64,000 bases of DNA from Gammaproteobacteria bacterium (GTDB lineage Bacteria; Pseudomonadota; Gammaproteobacteria; Arenicellales; UBA868). The DNA is taken from contig JAKUQS010000012.1 of assembly GCA_022451485.1 (NCBI GenBank), forward strand, positions 18,522 through 82,521. Reading direction: 5' to 3'. Both the position numbers and the translations under genes were made by a program. This document shows positions 17,080 through 26,042 of the stretch, piece after piece. The notes under the pieces were generated by a model. It was not told where the DNA came from. It saw only the letters and a list, made by a program, of their open reading frames with translations, and did not search any database. Positions within the stretch are counted from its first letter, which is position 1. Each line of letters starts with the position of its first letter.

Positions 17080-17877
17080 ATGGCAAACCGTACCGCTCTG
17101 GAAACATTTGGCCGCTCTGGCAATCCCATGTTTCGATCAAAAGCTTTCGCCGCTGACGCAACCTTCCGTGATGGCCCGGACGCTGGCGTCCAACCAATCA
17201 GTGATCGTATGTCACTCGCTGGAGCAGTTAACAAAACAGGCATCCTGCTTCTGCTTTGTCTTGTCACTGCCTCATATACCTGGAATAGATTTTTCGAAAC
17301 CGGTGACCCTTCCTCGATCATGGGACTGATGCTCGTTGGAGGCATCGGAGGCTTTATCGCCGCCATCATAGCGGTCTTTAAAGCGCCGGCCGCCGGCGTC
17401 TTGGCACCCATCTATGCTTTGCTCCAAGGTCTCTTTCTTGGCGGCATTTCAGCCATCTTTGAGATGCAATATCCCGGCATTGTGATTCAAGCGATTGGTC
17501 TTACCTTTGGGACACTCGCGATGTTGTTGGTTGCCTACAAAAGTGGACTGATCAAACCGACCGAAAACTTCCGACTAATGATCTTTGCTGCCACCGGTGG
17601 CATTGCCTTGCTGTATCTCGTTTCCTTTGTGATGAATATGTTCGGGTCGGGTATCGGCTTTATTCATAGCAATGGACTATTCGGCATTGGCTTCAGTTTG
17701 TTTGTAGTGGGCATCGCAGCACTAAACCTCGTACTAGATTTCGATTTTATTGAACAAAGTGCGGAACAAGGTGCTCCAAAATACATGGAGTGGTACGGCG
17801 CTTTGTGTCTGATGATCACTCTGGTCTGGCTTTATTTAGAGATACTGCGGCTTCTAGCCAAACTGCGATCCCGCTGA
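17080..17877 (+). CDS. Bax inhibitor-1 / YccA-family integral membrane protein
   Basis: 265 aa with 7 hydrophobic segments after a 50-residue polar N-terminus containing GRSGNPMF, typical of the bacterial BI-1 branch. Later phrases GVLAPIYALLQGLFLGGIS and LDFDFIE (the latter with the conserved di-acid Ca2+/pH sensor region) support this. These proteins behave as pH-sensitive Ca2+ leak channels. ATG 17080 is selected: the longer frame from 16933 overlaps the MFS gene. Unlike its neighbours this is a housekeeping-like gene. Confidence 0.85.
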   Translation: MANRTALETFGRSGNPMFRSKAFAADATFRDGPDAGVQPISDRMSLAGAVNKTGILLLLCLVTASYTWNRFFETGDPSSIMGLMLVGGIGGFIAAIIAVFKAPAAGVLAPIYALLQGLFLGGISAIFEMQYPGIVIQAIGLTFGTLAMLLVAYKSGLIKPTENFRLMIFAATGGIALLYLVSFVMNMFGSGIGFIHSNGLFGIGFSLFVVGIAALNLVLDFDFIEQSAEQGAPKYMEWYGALCLMITLVWLYLEILRLLAKLRSR

Positions 17878-17879
17878 CC

Positions 17880-18041
17880 GTGGGGCTCAATGAATTAATT
17901 TTTGGTGGAATGGCGGTGATCAGTATCGCCGCCTTTCTGTTCATCGGTCGCTACCGCGCTAACGCCGACCAACGTGACCGGGACAATCGAATCGATTGGT
18001 CCCATAGGATCTGGCGTTCCTTTAAGAAGTTCCGAAGATAA
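17880..18041 (+). CDS. Possible 53-residue single-span membrane protein
   Basis: A GTG 2 nt after the BI-1 stop opens a short frame with one hydrophobic segment (LIFGGMAVISIAAFLFIG) followed by a strongly basic and acidic tail (RYRANADQRDRDNR...KKFRR). No clear ribosome site; expression would depend on coupling to the upstream gene. No family recognised. Could be chance, but the amphiphilic design (one helix, charged tail) is protein-like. Confidence 0.3.
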   Translation: MGLNELIFGGMAVISIAAFLFIGRYRANADQRDRDNRIDWSHRIWRSFKKFRR

Positions 18042-18060
18042 AAATCAAGGGCATCCCCAA

Positions 18061-18555
18061 TCAGACTTTGCTCGGATTCCCCTGAACACGCTCCAACAGT
18101 GTTTTCGTCTCTCGGTCCACAAATCGTGCTAAGCGTTCGGGCGAAAATCCCAGCAAATGGAGTCCTGTCACCGCGTTAGCCACCTCGCGATATTCCCTGA
18201 TGCGCCCGGATTCTAGCCGGCAGATCGCTACCCCTTCGAAAGTCGCCCGTCGATCCTGAGCTTCCTCCAATTTCGATGCGTAACTGAAGACATATCTTGC
18301 GTAACCAATGCCATTCTGTTCAATCGCATCGTACAGATCCCACTGGAAGTCTTTGCCGTCACGATGGAAGTGGCCTTCAATTAAGTTAATAATGGCACTG
18401 CCCCTGAACTCACCGTAAAAAACATCGTGGTAAATACCGTTTTCGCAAAAGCAGGCAACCACACCCGGACCGTCACCTCGCACTGCCGCTTGCGTCATCT
18501 GTTGAATCAGTGTCTTAAATTCCATAATCGATTCCATTGGGTCATCGGCCAACAT
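18061..18555 (-). CDS. SnoaL/NTF2-like domain protein
   Basis: 164 aa NTF2-fold protein: ALIQQMTQAAVRGDGPGVVACF-like N-terminal helices, YHDVFYGEFRGSAIINLIEGHF as the pocket strand-helix, and GRIREYREVANA near the end, as in SnoaL polyketide cyclases and limonene-epoxide-hydrolase relatives. The start is fixed by a GGAGG site 8 nt before ATG 18555. It is divergent from a luciferase-like monooxygenase across an 83-nt space that holds a perfect 13-nt palindrome. Enzymatic role uncertain. Confidence 0.72.
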   Translation of the reverse strand: MLADDPMESIMEFKTLIQQMTQAAVRGDGPGVVACFCENGIYHDVFYGEFRGSAIINLIEGHFHRDGKDFQWDLYDAIEQNGIGYARYVFSYASKLEEAQDRRATFEGVAICRLESGRIREYREVANAVTGLHLLGFSPERLARFVDRETKTLLERVQGNPSKV

Positions 18556-18603
18556 TTTAACAACCTCCTACTCCAGCCCGGACATCAACAGACCACCCAA
18601 ATA

Positions 18604-18616
18604 ACATTGACAATGT
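18604..18616. promoter_or_regulatory. Perfect 13-nt palindrome over a -35-like box
   Basis: ACATTG-A-CAATGT, perfect 6-bp arms around one base, in the SnoaL/monooxygenase divergent region, ending 22 nt before the monooxygenase ATG. It contains TTGACA (18607-18612), so a protein bound here would cover a -35 element. Confidence 0.4.
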
Positions 18617-18638
18617 CGCATGACGGTATTTTTCAATA

Positions 18639-19580
18639 ATGGACCTTCCCCTCGCAAATAAAACTACCTTCGGTTTTCACTCACAATTCACGGAACCTGA
18701 ACGGTCCCGTCAGGCCATTGCGCTTGCCGAAGCCTGCGGTTTTGATGCGGTCGCGGTTGGCGACCATTTGTCCTTTCCGCTACCGATTTCTGATCCATTG
18801 CTGCAGCTCGCACAAGTCGCCGCGCTCAGCGAAAATTTAGCGATTCATACCTCTGTCTTCCTGTTAGCGCTCCGCCACCCACTGGCAGTAGCGAAACAAG
18901 TGGCAACGCTTGACCGAATCAGTAGCGGTCGCCTGATCTTCGGGGTCGGCGTGGGTGGAGAATTTCCAAACGAGTTTGCCGCCGCGGGCGTGCCTGTGCG
19001 GGAGCGTGGCAGCAGACTCGATGAAAGCGTCGAGGTCATGCGCAAACTCTGGACCGGTGAAGCCATCACTCATCAGGGACGACACTTTCAAATGACAAAC
19101 CTGCAAATGCTGCCAACCCCTGCTCGAGCAGATGGCCCGCCCATCTGGTGTGGAGGTCGCTCCGAGGCCGCGCTCAAAAGGGCGGGTACCCGACTCGATG
19201 GCTGGGTCTCGTACGTCGTGACCCCAACGATGTATGCCCAAGGTCTTGAGACTATCGAAAAACACTACACGTTGGCCAAACGCAATCTTGATTCATTTGG
19301 CACAGCCCATCTGGTTTACATGCGCCTTGCGAAGAGCTGGGACAGCGCGTTTGAGATCGCCTCGCAGCGACTGTCAGAACGCTACGCCATGGATTTTGGC
19401 CCGGCAACCAAAAAATATGTTGCATTGGGACGCCCAGAGGACATCGCAGAAACGTTACATGCATTTCATGTCGCCGGTGTGCGCCACATCGAGATTGACT
19501 TCATTGGCAGCGAAGCAGAGAAAGATACCCAAATACGATGGTTTAGCGAAGAAGTCCGACCGCTGCTCGACTTCCGATAG
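18639..19580 (+). CDS. LLM-class (luciferase-like) flavin/F420-dependent oxidoreductase
   Basis: 313 aa. LAEACGFDAVAVGDHLSF, the strand LAIHTSVFLLALRHPLAVAKQ (shown in part), SSGRLIFGVGVGGE and PPIWCGGRSEAALKRAG are the standard landmarks of the bacterial-luciferase TIM-barrel family. Such enzymes use reduced FMN or F420 for oxygenation or hydride transfer. No flavin reductase is adjacent. A second LLM gene follows 62 nt downstream on the same strand. Confidence 0.87.
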   Translation: MDLPLANKTTFGFHSQFTEPERSRQAIALAEACGFDAVAVGDHLSFPLPISDPLLQLAQVAALSENLAIHTSVFLLALRHPLAVAKQVATLDRISSGRLIFGVGVGGEFPNEFAAAGVPVRERGSRLDESVEVMRKLWTGEAITHQGRHFQMTNLQMLPTPARADGPPIWCGGRSEAALKRAGTRLDGWVSYVVTPTMYAQGLETIEKHYTLAKRNLDSFGTAHLVYMRLAKSWDSAFEIASQRLSERYAMDFGPATKKYVALGRPEDIAETLHAFHVAGVRHIEIDFIGSEAEKDTQIRWFSEEVRPLLDFR

Positions 19581-19642
19581 CGAGCCATCGATATACCATT
19601 TGAACAATACAACAACGATGAACATTCGAAAGGAACTGCATT

Positions 19643-20503
19643 ATGGATCTTGGTCGATTGGGCGTCTGGTACGCCGCCGATAAACTCACGCCTGCTGAAT
19701 GGTCAGGCTTTATCAAAAAAGTAGAGACCCTCGGCTACGGGACGCTGTGGTATTCAGAATCACGTGGGTTTGAATCGATGGCGCTAGGCAGTTTCCTGTT
19801 GTCACAATCGGCAACCATTTGCATCGGTAGTTCAATTGCCAATATCTATGCACGCGATGCCTACGCCTCGAGGCAGGGATTACACACGCTATCGCAGATC
19901 TCTGGTGACCGGTTTATTCTTGGCCTCGGTGTATCGCATATCCCCTTGGTGGAGAAAGTCCGCGGTCATACCTACACCAAACCCTTAAGCACGATGCGCA
20001 ATTATCTTGAACGGATATATGAAGATGGCAACGACAGCGACAGCTGGCCTATCGTACTCGCTGCCCTCGGCCCTCGCATGCTCGCTCTATCAGCTGAACT
20101 GACTCGGGGTGCGGTGCCTTACAACGTCACACCAGAACACACAGCCAGGGCAAAAGAAATCCTCGGTCCGAATAAATGGCTGGCCGTTGAGCAGAAAGTT
20201 TGCCTTGAAGCCTCACCGACCACAGCCCGCGCATTGGGTCGGGGAGAACTCGAGCGTTACCTCGGCCTACCCAATTACCGTCGCTGCTGGCTCAGTCTGG
20301 GTTTCAGTGAGGACGACCTCGACCACGGCGGCAGTGATCGATTTATCGATGCCATGGTGGTGTCGGGAAGCGTTGATGTCATACAACGCCGACTGGATGA
20401 ACACTTTGACGCGGGTGCTACCCATGTCTGTATCCAACCAGTGCATGTGCCGGGCGACCTCGCTGCAGCTGAGCGAACCCTGGAGGCCTTTGCCCCCCAT
20501 TAG
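19643..20503 (+). CDS. LLM-class oxidoreductase, TIGR03620-like
   Basis: 286 aa. GRLGVWYAADKLTPAEW and FIKKVETLGYGTLWYSESRG start the barrel; ATICIGSSIANIYARD and RFILGLGVSHIP follow. This subgroup is known mostly from F420-using actinobacteria, so the cofactor in this organism is an open question. AAGGA ribosome site 8 nt before ATG 19643. Its stop overlaps the convergent ligase stop by 4 nt (TTAG). Confidence 0.84.
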   Translation: MDLGRLGVWYAADKLTPAEWSGFIKKVETLGYGTLWYSESRGFESMALGSFLLSQSATICIGSSIANIYARDAYASRQGLHTLSQISGDRFILGLGVSHIPLVEKVRGHTYTKPLSTMRNYLERIYEDGNDSDSWPIVLAALGPRMLALSAELTRGAVPYNVTPEHTARAKEILGPNKWLAVEQKVCLEASPTTARALGRGELERYLGLPNYRRCWLSLGFSEDDLDHGGSDRFIDAMVVSGSVDVIQRRLDEHFDAGATHVCIQPVHVPGDLAAAERTLEAFAPH

Positions 20504-22143
20504 CGCTGCAAAGTCTCCCGTAGGTGAAATTTCTGTATCTTTCCACTAGGCGTTCGCGGCATCTCGGACACGATCTCTAGGCGCTCGGGGAGGTACGTCT
20601 TTGTCAAGCCCTTAGAAAGAAGATACTCAATCATCTCCTCAAACGACAGGGTCGCACCTGCCGATAAAATCAGAAAACAACATGCCCGTTCACCCAGGCG
20701 TTCATCCGGCATGCCAACGATAGCCGCCGCACTCACGTCCGGATGCTGGTAGAGCAATTCTTCAACTTCGACGACCGGGATATTCTCACCACCGCGGATG
20801 ATGACGTCCTTAGTCCGCCCAGTAATACGGATGTAACCATCAGCGTCCATCGTGGCCAAGTCTCCAGTTTCAAACCAACCCTCGACATCAAAACCCGCCA
20901 GATCTGGCTTCTTCAGATAGCCCACAAATTGCGCGGCGCCCCGTGACTCAAGCCACCCCTCAACACCAACACCCGCTAATCCCCCTGTGGCATCGCGAAT
21001 TCTCACCTCCATCCCCTCATGTGCCAGACCGTCTGTTTCAAATACTTTTTCTTCCGGATCCTCGCGCCGTGTAGTGGTCACCAGACTGTTTTCTGTCATC
21101 CCCCAACCAGAGGCGATGTGTGCCCCCAGTCGATCCGCAGCCTGGCGTGCAATGACTCGGGGGATGGGCGCACCGGCAGAGACAAACGTTCGAAAAGAAG
21201 AAAAATTAAAACCCTCGAGTTCAGAACTCTGCGCCATATCGGCAAGAAACGGAGTCGCCGCCATGGTAAAACTAACCGACTCGTCCTCGATCCATTGCGC
21301 CGCGATGCGTGGCGACCAGATCTCCTGCAACACTGAGCGTGCGCCCAATACCAACGGCAGCACTAAACCATAAACAAATCCCGTTTGGTGGGCCAACGGC
21401 GACGCCATCAGGATGACCTCTTCTGCTGTCAGGTTCAAATGTGTGATACAGGAACGTGCGGCGGCCAGTAACGTATTGCCCGTATGCAACACACCCTTGG
21501 GCTGTCCGGTCGTCCCCGATGTGTAAAGCAACTGAGTCACCTGATCAGCATTGGGTCGACGAGATGCATAGACACCAGCCTGAAGGGTCGCGTCTTCCGA
21601 TGAGGGAATTAGGCAATGGGATTCAAAACTGTTCTCGTCCTTCCCATCGATGACCAACACCTGCTCTAGTTGTGGCAAATCACTACGAATGTCAGCAACC
21701 ATCGATGGGTAATCAAAGTCACGAAACCGATCTGGGACCACCAGAATTTTCGCCTCACCAAACTCCAACATGAAACGAAGTTCGCGCTGGCGGAAAATCG
21801 GCATCAGTGGATTACTGATCGCACCAATGCGTACGCAGGCGAGATGAAGGACGCCAAATTGCCAGCAATTGGGTAACTGATAGGCAACCACATCGCCTGC
21901 TGCCACACCAAGCCGCATTAGTCCGGCAGCAACGCGGCGAACGCACTCCGCCAATTCAAGATAAGTCAGGCGAGTCTCAGCACCCGTTGAAGAACTTCGG
22001 TGGGTAATCGCAACCCGTTTGGGAGATGCCGCCACCGCCACATCAAGATAGTCCGTCAGAATTCGCTCTTGCCATAGACCGGCTCCATACATGGCGGCCC
22101 TTCGGTCAGCATCTATTCGCGCACCTTCCATCATTAGAGTCAC
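20500..22143 (-). CDS. aliA: Acyl-CoA ligase, cyclohexanecarboxylate-CoA ligase type
   Basis: 547 aa member of the AMP-forming ligase family: LLYTSGTTGQPKGVLHT (P-loop A3), GWGMTENSL (A5), FETGDLATMDADGYIRITGR (A7/A8) and the terminal Lys in PSGKIQKF (A10). The N-terminal region (LWQERILTDYLD, YQLPNCWQFGVLHLACVRIG, NPLMPIFRQREL) recalls AliA of Rhodopseudomonas, which activates cyclohexanecarboxylate. Divergent from the BadI-like gene (209 nt). An in-frame ATG at 22134 is an alternative to the GTG start. The alicyclic assignment rests on both sequence recall and context. Confidence 0.8.
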   Translation of the reverse strand: MTLMMEGARIDADRRAAMYGAGLWQERILTDYLDVAVAASPKRVAITHRSSSTGAETRLTYLELAECVRRVAAGLMRLGVAAGDVVAYQLPNCWQFGVLHLACVRIGAISNPLMPIFRQRELRFMLEFGEAKILVVPDRFRDFDYPSMVADIRSDLPQLEQVLVIDGKDENSFESHCLIPSSEDATLQAGVYASRRPNADQVTQLLYTSGTTGQPKGVLHTGNTLLAAARSCITHLNLTAEEVILMASPLAHQTGFVYGLVLPLVLGARSVLQEIWSPRIAAQWIEDESVSFTMAATPFLADMAQSSELEGFNFSSFRTFVSAGAPIPRVIARQAADRLGAHIASGWGMTENSLVTTTRREDPEEKVFETDGLAHEGMEVRIRDATGGLAGVGVEGWLESRGAAQFVGYLKKPDLAGFDVEGWFETGDLATMDADGYIRITGRTKDVIIRGGENIPVVEVEELLYQHPDVSAAAIVGMPDERLGERACCFLILSAGATLSFEEMIEYLLSKGLTKTYLPERLEIVSEMPRTPSGKIQKFHLRETLQR

Positions 22144-22352
22144 TTGTGGTTGATCTGTGCTGTGAATACCCAGATAGTCGTGTCGTCACCGTCGGGCGTA
22201 CACTATACCGTAGCACTCATCCATCGATGATCCGAAACAGACCAGCGCACCCCGTTTGCACCACTCCAAACATCAAATAAAGTAAGCCGACTATTGGCGA
22301 AACCAGCTGGCCACTACGATTACCATTTAAAGTTAAAAGGACACATAACACA

Positions 22353-23147
22353 ATGTCAGACACCCCTTACGAGCACCTTATTGTCGAGATTAAAAATGGC
22401 GTCGCAACGATCACGATTAATCGACCAGAAGTTCTGAATTCATTTAATGGACAGACCTGCGAAGAACTGATCATGGCCTTTACCCGCACTGGTTGGGATC
22501 AAGAGGTAGGGGTTATCGTCCTGACGGGCGCCGGCGACCGTGCCTTCTGTGCCGGCGGTGACCAGTCAGACAAGGCCGGTGCCTATGCTGGCGCCCGCGG
22601 TACCGTCGGCATGCCGGTTGAAGAAGTTCAGTCACTCATTCGCGATGTTCCAAAACCTGTCATCGCCCGCGTCCGCGGCTATGCTATCGGCGGTGGCAAT
22701 GTCCTAGCAGCGCTATGTGACCTGACCATTGCCTCTGAGAATGCGATCTTCGGTCAGGTGGGACCTCGCATGGGCTCAGTCGACCCAGGGTTTGGCACCG
22801 CCTACCTCGCCAGAATTATTGGCGAAAAGAAGGCCCGGGAATTCTGGTACCTGTGCCGCCGCTACACCGCGCAGGAAGCGTTGGAGATGGGATTGGTCAA
22901 CACGGTTGTTCCTGACGAACAACTCGATGACGAAGTGGATCACTGGACTTCGGAAATTGTCGAACGCAGCCCGACGGCTATCGCCATTGCAAAACGTTCC
23001 TTTAATGCCGACAGTGAAAACATACGCGGAATCGGCGGTCTTGGCATGCAGGCACTTGCTCTTTACTATGGGACCGAAGAGTCGAAAGAAGGTGGCAGGG
23101 CACAAAAAGAAAAACGCCGACCTGAGTTCAGAAAAATGCTGAAGTAA
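22353..23147 (+). CDS. badI: 2-ketocyclohexanecarboxyl-CoA hydrolase (ring cleavage)
   Basis: 264 aa crotonase-fold enzyme of the BadI/MenB branch. GGDQS (68-72), the oxyanion loop IGGGN (112-116), GSVDPGFG (141-148) and GEKKAREFWYLCRRY are present; RGTVGMPVEEV and IRDVPKPVIARV match BadI rather than MenB from memory. BadI hydrolyses the ring of 2-ketocyclohexane-1-carboxyl-CoA to give pimelyl-CoA. AAGGA lies 12 nt before ATG. A dehydrogenase follows 63 nt downstream, a BadH-like SDR is convergent beyond it, and a CoA ligase diverges upstream. Confidence 0.86.
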   Translation: MSDTPYEHLIVEIKNGVATITINRPEVLNSFNGQTCEELIMAFTRTGWDQEVGVIVLTGAGDRAFCAGGDQSDKAGAYAGARGTVGMPVEEVQSLIRDVPKPVIARVRGYAIGGGNVLAALCDLTIASENAIFGQVGPRMGSVDPGFGTAYLARIIGEKKAREFWYLCRRYTAQEALEMGLVNTVVPDEQLDDEVDHWTSEIVERSPTAIAIAKRSFNADSENIRGIGGLGMQALALYYGTEESKEGGRAQKEKRRPEFRKMLK

Positions 23148-23210
23148 TCAGTAATCGTTTCACTCGTATTATATTCACACGGCACAGAAAGCCCCTTATC
23201 GGAAGCCCCA

Positions 23211-24356
23211 ATGAACACCGTCGAAAATGATGTTCATAACCAAGTCAGAGACGTCGCACGGCGTTTCACCCGCGAGAAAGTACTGCCTAACGCTGTCACT
23301 TGGGATGAGCAAGGAGGTTACCCGCGTGAGCTCATTGCCGAGATGGGGAGTCTCGGATTCATGGGCATCACCGTGCCGGAAGAATGGGGCGGCGCAGGCC
23401 TGGACAACGTTGCCAGCGCGATCATGCTCGAGGAAATCTCTGCTGGCTGTGGTTCTATGGGCATCATTGTCAGCGGTCATAATGCCGTTGGCTGCATGCC
23501 CATTCTTGAATTTGGCACCGATGATCAAAAAGAACGTTACCTGAAACCTTTTGCCCGAGGAGAACAACTGACCGCCTTTGCCCTCACCGAACCGGCCGGT
23601 GGTTCGGATGTCGCTCAGCTGAAAACGCGCGCAGAACGGCGTAACGACCGTTATGTCCTCAATGGCACCAAACAGTTCATTACCTCTGGTTCAACCGCTG
23701 ACGTTGCGCTTATTTTTGCGACAACCGATGCCAATGCACCAAGAGGAAAAGGGATCACCGGCTTTATCGTTCCAACCGACAGCCCTGGCTATATTGTCGA
23801 TCGAGTGGAAAACAAGATGGGCCTCAAAGCATCAGACACCTGTGTGATTTCTCTAGATGGCCTCGAGGTGCCTTTCGAAAATCGCCTGGGCGAAGAGGGC
23901 CAGGGCTACAAAATTGCCCTGTCGAATCTTGAGGGTGGGCGTATCGGCATCGGCGCACAGGCAGTTGGCATCGCTCGTGCAGCGCTCGAGGCGGCAATTG
24001 ACTACGCAAGCCAACGTGAATCTTTTGGTGTCCCGATCAGTGAGCATCAGGCGGTAGCGTTCCGCCTGGCTGATATGGCCACCGAACTCGAAGCAGCGCG
24101 ACAGCTGGTTCTCTATGCAGCCCGCCTCAAAGACAGTAGTCAACCAAGCTTGCAACAAGCATCAATGGCCAAACTAAAAGCCAGCGAAATGGCAGAGCAG
24201 ATCTGCTCAGATGCTATTCAGATCTTTGGTGGCTACGGCTACATGGAAGATTACCCGGTCGCACGACTCGCACGGGACGCTCGTGGCACCAAAATCTACG
24301 AAGGTGCCAACGATATTCAACGCCTAGTGATCAGTCGAGCGCTTCTAGCCAGTTAA
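23211..24356 (+). CDS. Acyl-CoA dehydrogenase, possible cyclohexanecarboxyl-CoA dehydrogenase
   Basis: 381 aa with a full set of acyl-CoA dehydrogenase landmarks: FALTEPAGGSDVAQLKT, NGTKQFITSG, KMGLKASDT, IQIFGGYGYMEDYPVAR and the catalytic Glu E364 in IYEGANDIQ. It forms a 2,3-double bond in an acyl-CoA, passing electrons to ETF. In the ali pathway the corresponding enzyme (AliB) makes cyclohex-1-ene-carboxyl-CoA; the position next to badI supports that role here, but the specificity is inferred. Confidence 0.88.
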   Translation: MNTVENDVHNQVRDVARRFTREKVLPNAVTWDEQGGYPRELIAEMGSLGFMGITVPEEWGGAGLDNVASAIMLEEISAGCGSMGIIVSGHNAVGCMPILEFGTDDQKERYLKPFARGEQLTAFALTEPAGGSDVAQLKTRAERRNDRYVLNGTKQFITSGSTADVALIFATTDANAPRGKGITGFIVPTDSPGYIVDRVENKMGLKASDTCVISLDGLEVPFENRLGEEGQGYKIALSNLEGGRIGIGAQAVGIARAALEAAIDYASQRESFGVPISEHQAVAFRLADMATELEAARQLVLYAARLKDSSQPSLQQASMAKLKASEMAEQICSDAIQIFGGYGYMEDYPVARLARDARGTKIYEGANDIQRLVISRALLAS

Positions 24357-24370
24357 TTCAAGCACCCACC

Positions 24371-25114
24371 TCACCCGGACATCGTGAGTCCACCACTCAC
24401 GCTCAAAACCTGGCCCGTGACATAACCTGCAAGATCACTCGAGAAAAATAGCACGGCATCAGCGATTTCTTGTGGCTGCGCCACCCGCCGAAACGGAACA
24501 GCGCGGGCAAGTTTCTCCTGAATACTCTGTGGCTGCATGCGCAGCAATGGCGTATCAGTCGGCCCGGGACACACACAGTTCACACAGATACCGGCACGTG
24601 CGGTTTCCCGGGCAAGTGATTTGGTAAACGCGATGACTCCCCCTTTGGCGCCCGCATAGATCGTCTCACCCAGGCTGCCGACTCTGCCGGCATCACTTGA
24701 GATATTGACGATCTTTCCTTGCTGTTGTGCCTCCATCATCGCCGGCAAGAATGCCTTCACGACATTCATCGGTCCTTTCAGATTAATCTCCAAAATCTGG
24801 TCCATGAACTCAGGCGTAGCATCGAGAAACGGCTGCACTCGATCCCACCCCGCCACGTTGACGATGATATCGACCGCTGGACTTGCCGCCACTTCAGTTG
24901 CAAACCGCTCGATCTGGTCTCGATCAGTCACATCAAGCGGGTGAAAGGTGGCCGAACCAGTCGCCGCTAAAGACACTGTCTCAGCGCCACCCACTTCATC
25001 AATGTCGCCAAAGTGGACGGTCGCGCCAGCCTCGACCATACGTAGCACACACGCCCGTCCAATCCCTGATGCACCACCTGTGACTATTGCTACTTTTCCC
25101 TTTAGGTTGATCAC
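24371..25114 (-). CDS. badH: 2-hydroxycyclohexanecarboxyl-CoA dehydrogenase-like SDR
   Basis: 247 aa classical SDR: TGGASGIG (12-19), NVAG (86-89), S139/S140 and Y153-x-x-x-K157. The middle and C-terminal phrases NISSDAGRVGSLGE, CPGPTDTPLL and GQVLSVSGGLTMSG match BadH closely as I recall it. BadH oxidises 2-hydroxycyclohexane-1-carboxyl-CoA to the keto form cut by BadI. The start is set at GTG 25114 because AGGAG lies 7 nt upstream; an ATG at 25132 would add six residues and bury that ribosome site. Convergent with the dehydrogenase gene (14 nt). Confidence 0.82.
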   Translation of the reverse strand: MINLKGKVAIVTGGASGIGRACVLRMVEAGATVHFGDIDEVGGAETVSLAATGSATFHPLDVTDRDQIERFATEVAASPAVDIIVNVAGWDRVQPFLDATPEFMDQILEINLKGPMNVVKAFLPAMMEAQQQGKIVNISSDAGRVGSLGETIYAGAKGGVIAFTKSLARETARAGICVNCVCPGPTDTPLLRMQPQSIQEKLARAVPFRRVAQPQEIADAVLFFSSDLAGYVTGQVLSVSGGLTMSG

Positions 25115-25186
25115 TTCGTATCTCCTCTGCATTCAACATTCCATCGACGAATCAAAAGGTCCCTCGGACAGCCGCTATATTCGAGA

Positions 25187-25960
25187 CTACTCACCTTCAC
25201 GGCGCGCAATATCAATATCGCGATCGACATTTCGATTGGTCGTTGGCTTAAGCACGATTTCCTCTACCACCGTGCGTTGCGGCATCACCGCGCATAACAG
25301 GATTGCATCAGCAATATCTCGAGGATGCATCATAGTAGCCCGACTTTCCTCATCTGGTATCAGCGGTCGATTATCAAGAATCGGGGTATCTACTTCTGCC
25401 GGAACAATTGTGCAGGCACGAATGCCAAGGTCATTGAGTTCCGCATTGATATCTCCCATTAGATTACGTGACGCCGCCTTGGCAGCACTGTACGGTGCAC
25501 CACCCAGCAACCCAGGTTTAAGCGCAGCCATCGAGGATACGGTGATAACCGTGCCTTCTCCTTTCGCAATCATCGATTCGATGAGGGACTGAGTCAGTCG
25601 GTAAACTCCTTCAACGTTAACTGCAAAGACACTCTGCCAATCGTCAGTTCCGACATAACGGATGGAGCGCGTCTTTGACGAGTGACCCGCATTGTTAACC
25701 AACACATCCACCCTACCGAATTGCTCGAGTGTCCAGCGACCCAGGCCCGCCGCCGCCTCGCCGTCTTCCAGGTCTACCGACCGCACCCGCACCTGCCCAC
25801 CGAGTTCCCGGACCTCCTCGGCTACCGCCTCGAGCGGTTCTATTCGACGCCCGGCCAGCACTAAAGTAGCGCCATGCTGCGCCATCAACAATGCGGTTTC
25901 TCGACCAATCCCGCTACCCGCACCGGTAATAAGTACTATTTTTTCAGTAAGCTGCTTCAT
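25187..25960 (-). CDS. SDR-family oxidoreductase
   Basis: 257 aa. TGAGSGIG near residue 13, NNAGHSS, S-x12-Y active-site pair in VSSMAALKPGLLGG...PYSAAKAA. The C-terminus (RDIADAILLCAVMPQRTVVEEIVLKPT) has the form of the YdfG/serine-dehydrogenase-like subgroup rather than the DGG ending of fatty-acid SDRs. It sits between the badH-like and a KduD-like SDR on the same strand (72 and 82 nt gaps). Substrate unknown. Confidence 0.85.
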   Translation of the reverse strand: MKQLTEKIVLITGAGSGIGRETALLMAQHGATLVLAGRRIEPLEAVAEEVRELGGQVRVRSVDLEDGEAAAGLGRWTLEQFGRVDVLVNNAGHSSKTRSIRYVGTDDWQSVFAVNVEGVYRLTQSLIESMIAKGEGTVITVSSMAALKPGLLGGAPYSAAKAASRNLMGDINAELNDLGIRACTIVPAEVDTPILDNRPLIPDEESRATMMHPRDIADAILLCAVMPQRTVVEEIVLKPTTNRNVDRDIDIARREGE

Positions 25961-26042
25961 GATATTGCCGAGTTCACTCCATTGAGTCCTAAGAAAAAGT
26001 AGCGTCGCAAGCGACTATGTTCTATCCATCCCGCGTCAATCA

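Noticed and set aside
16121..17411. Long antisense frames within the MFS and BI-1 genes
   Set aside because: Membrane-protein codons often leave the antisense strand open; these frames are Arg/Pro/Ser-rich and unlike any family I know.
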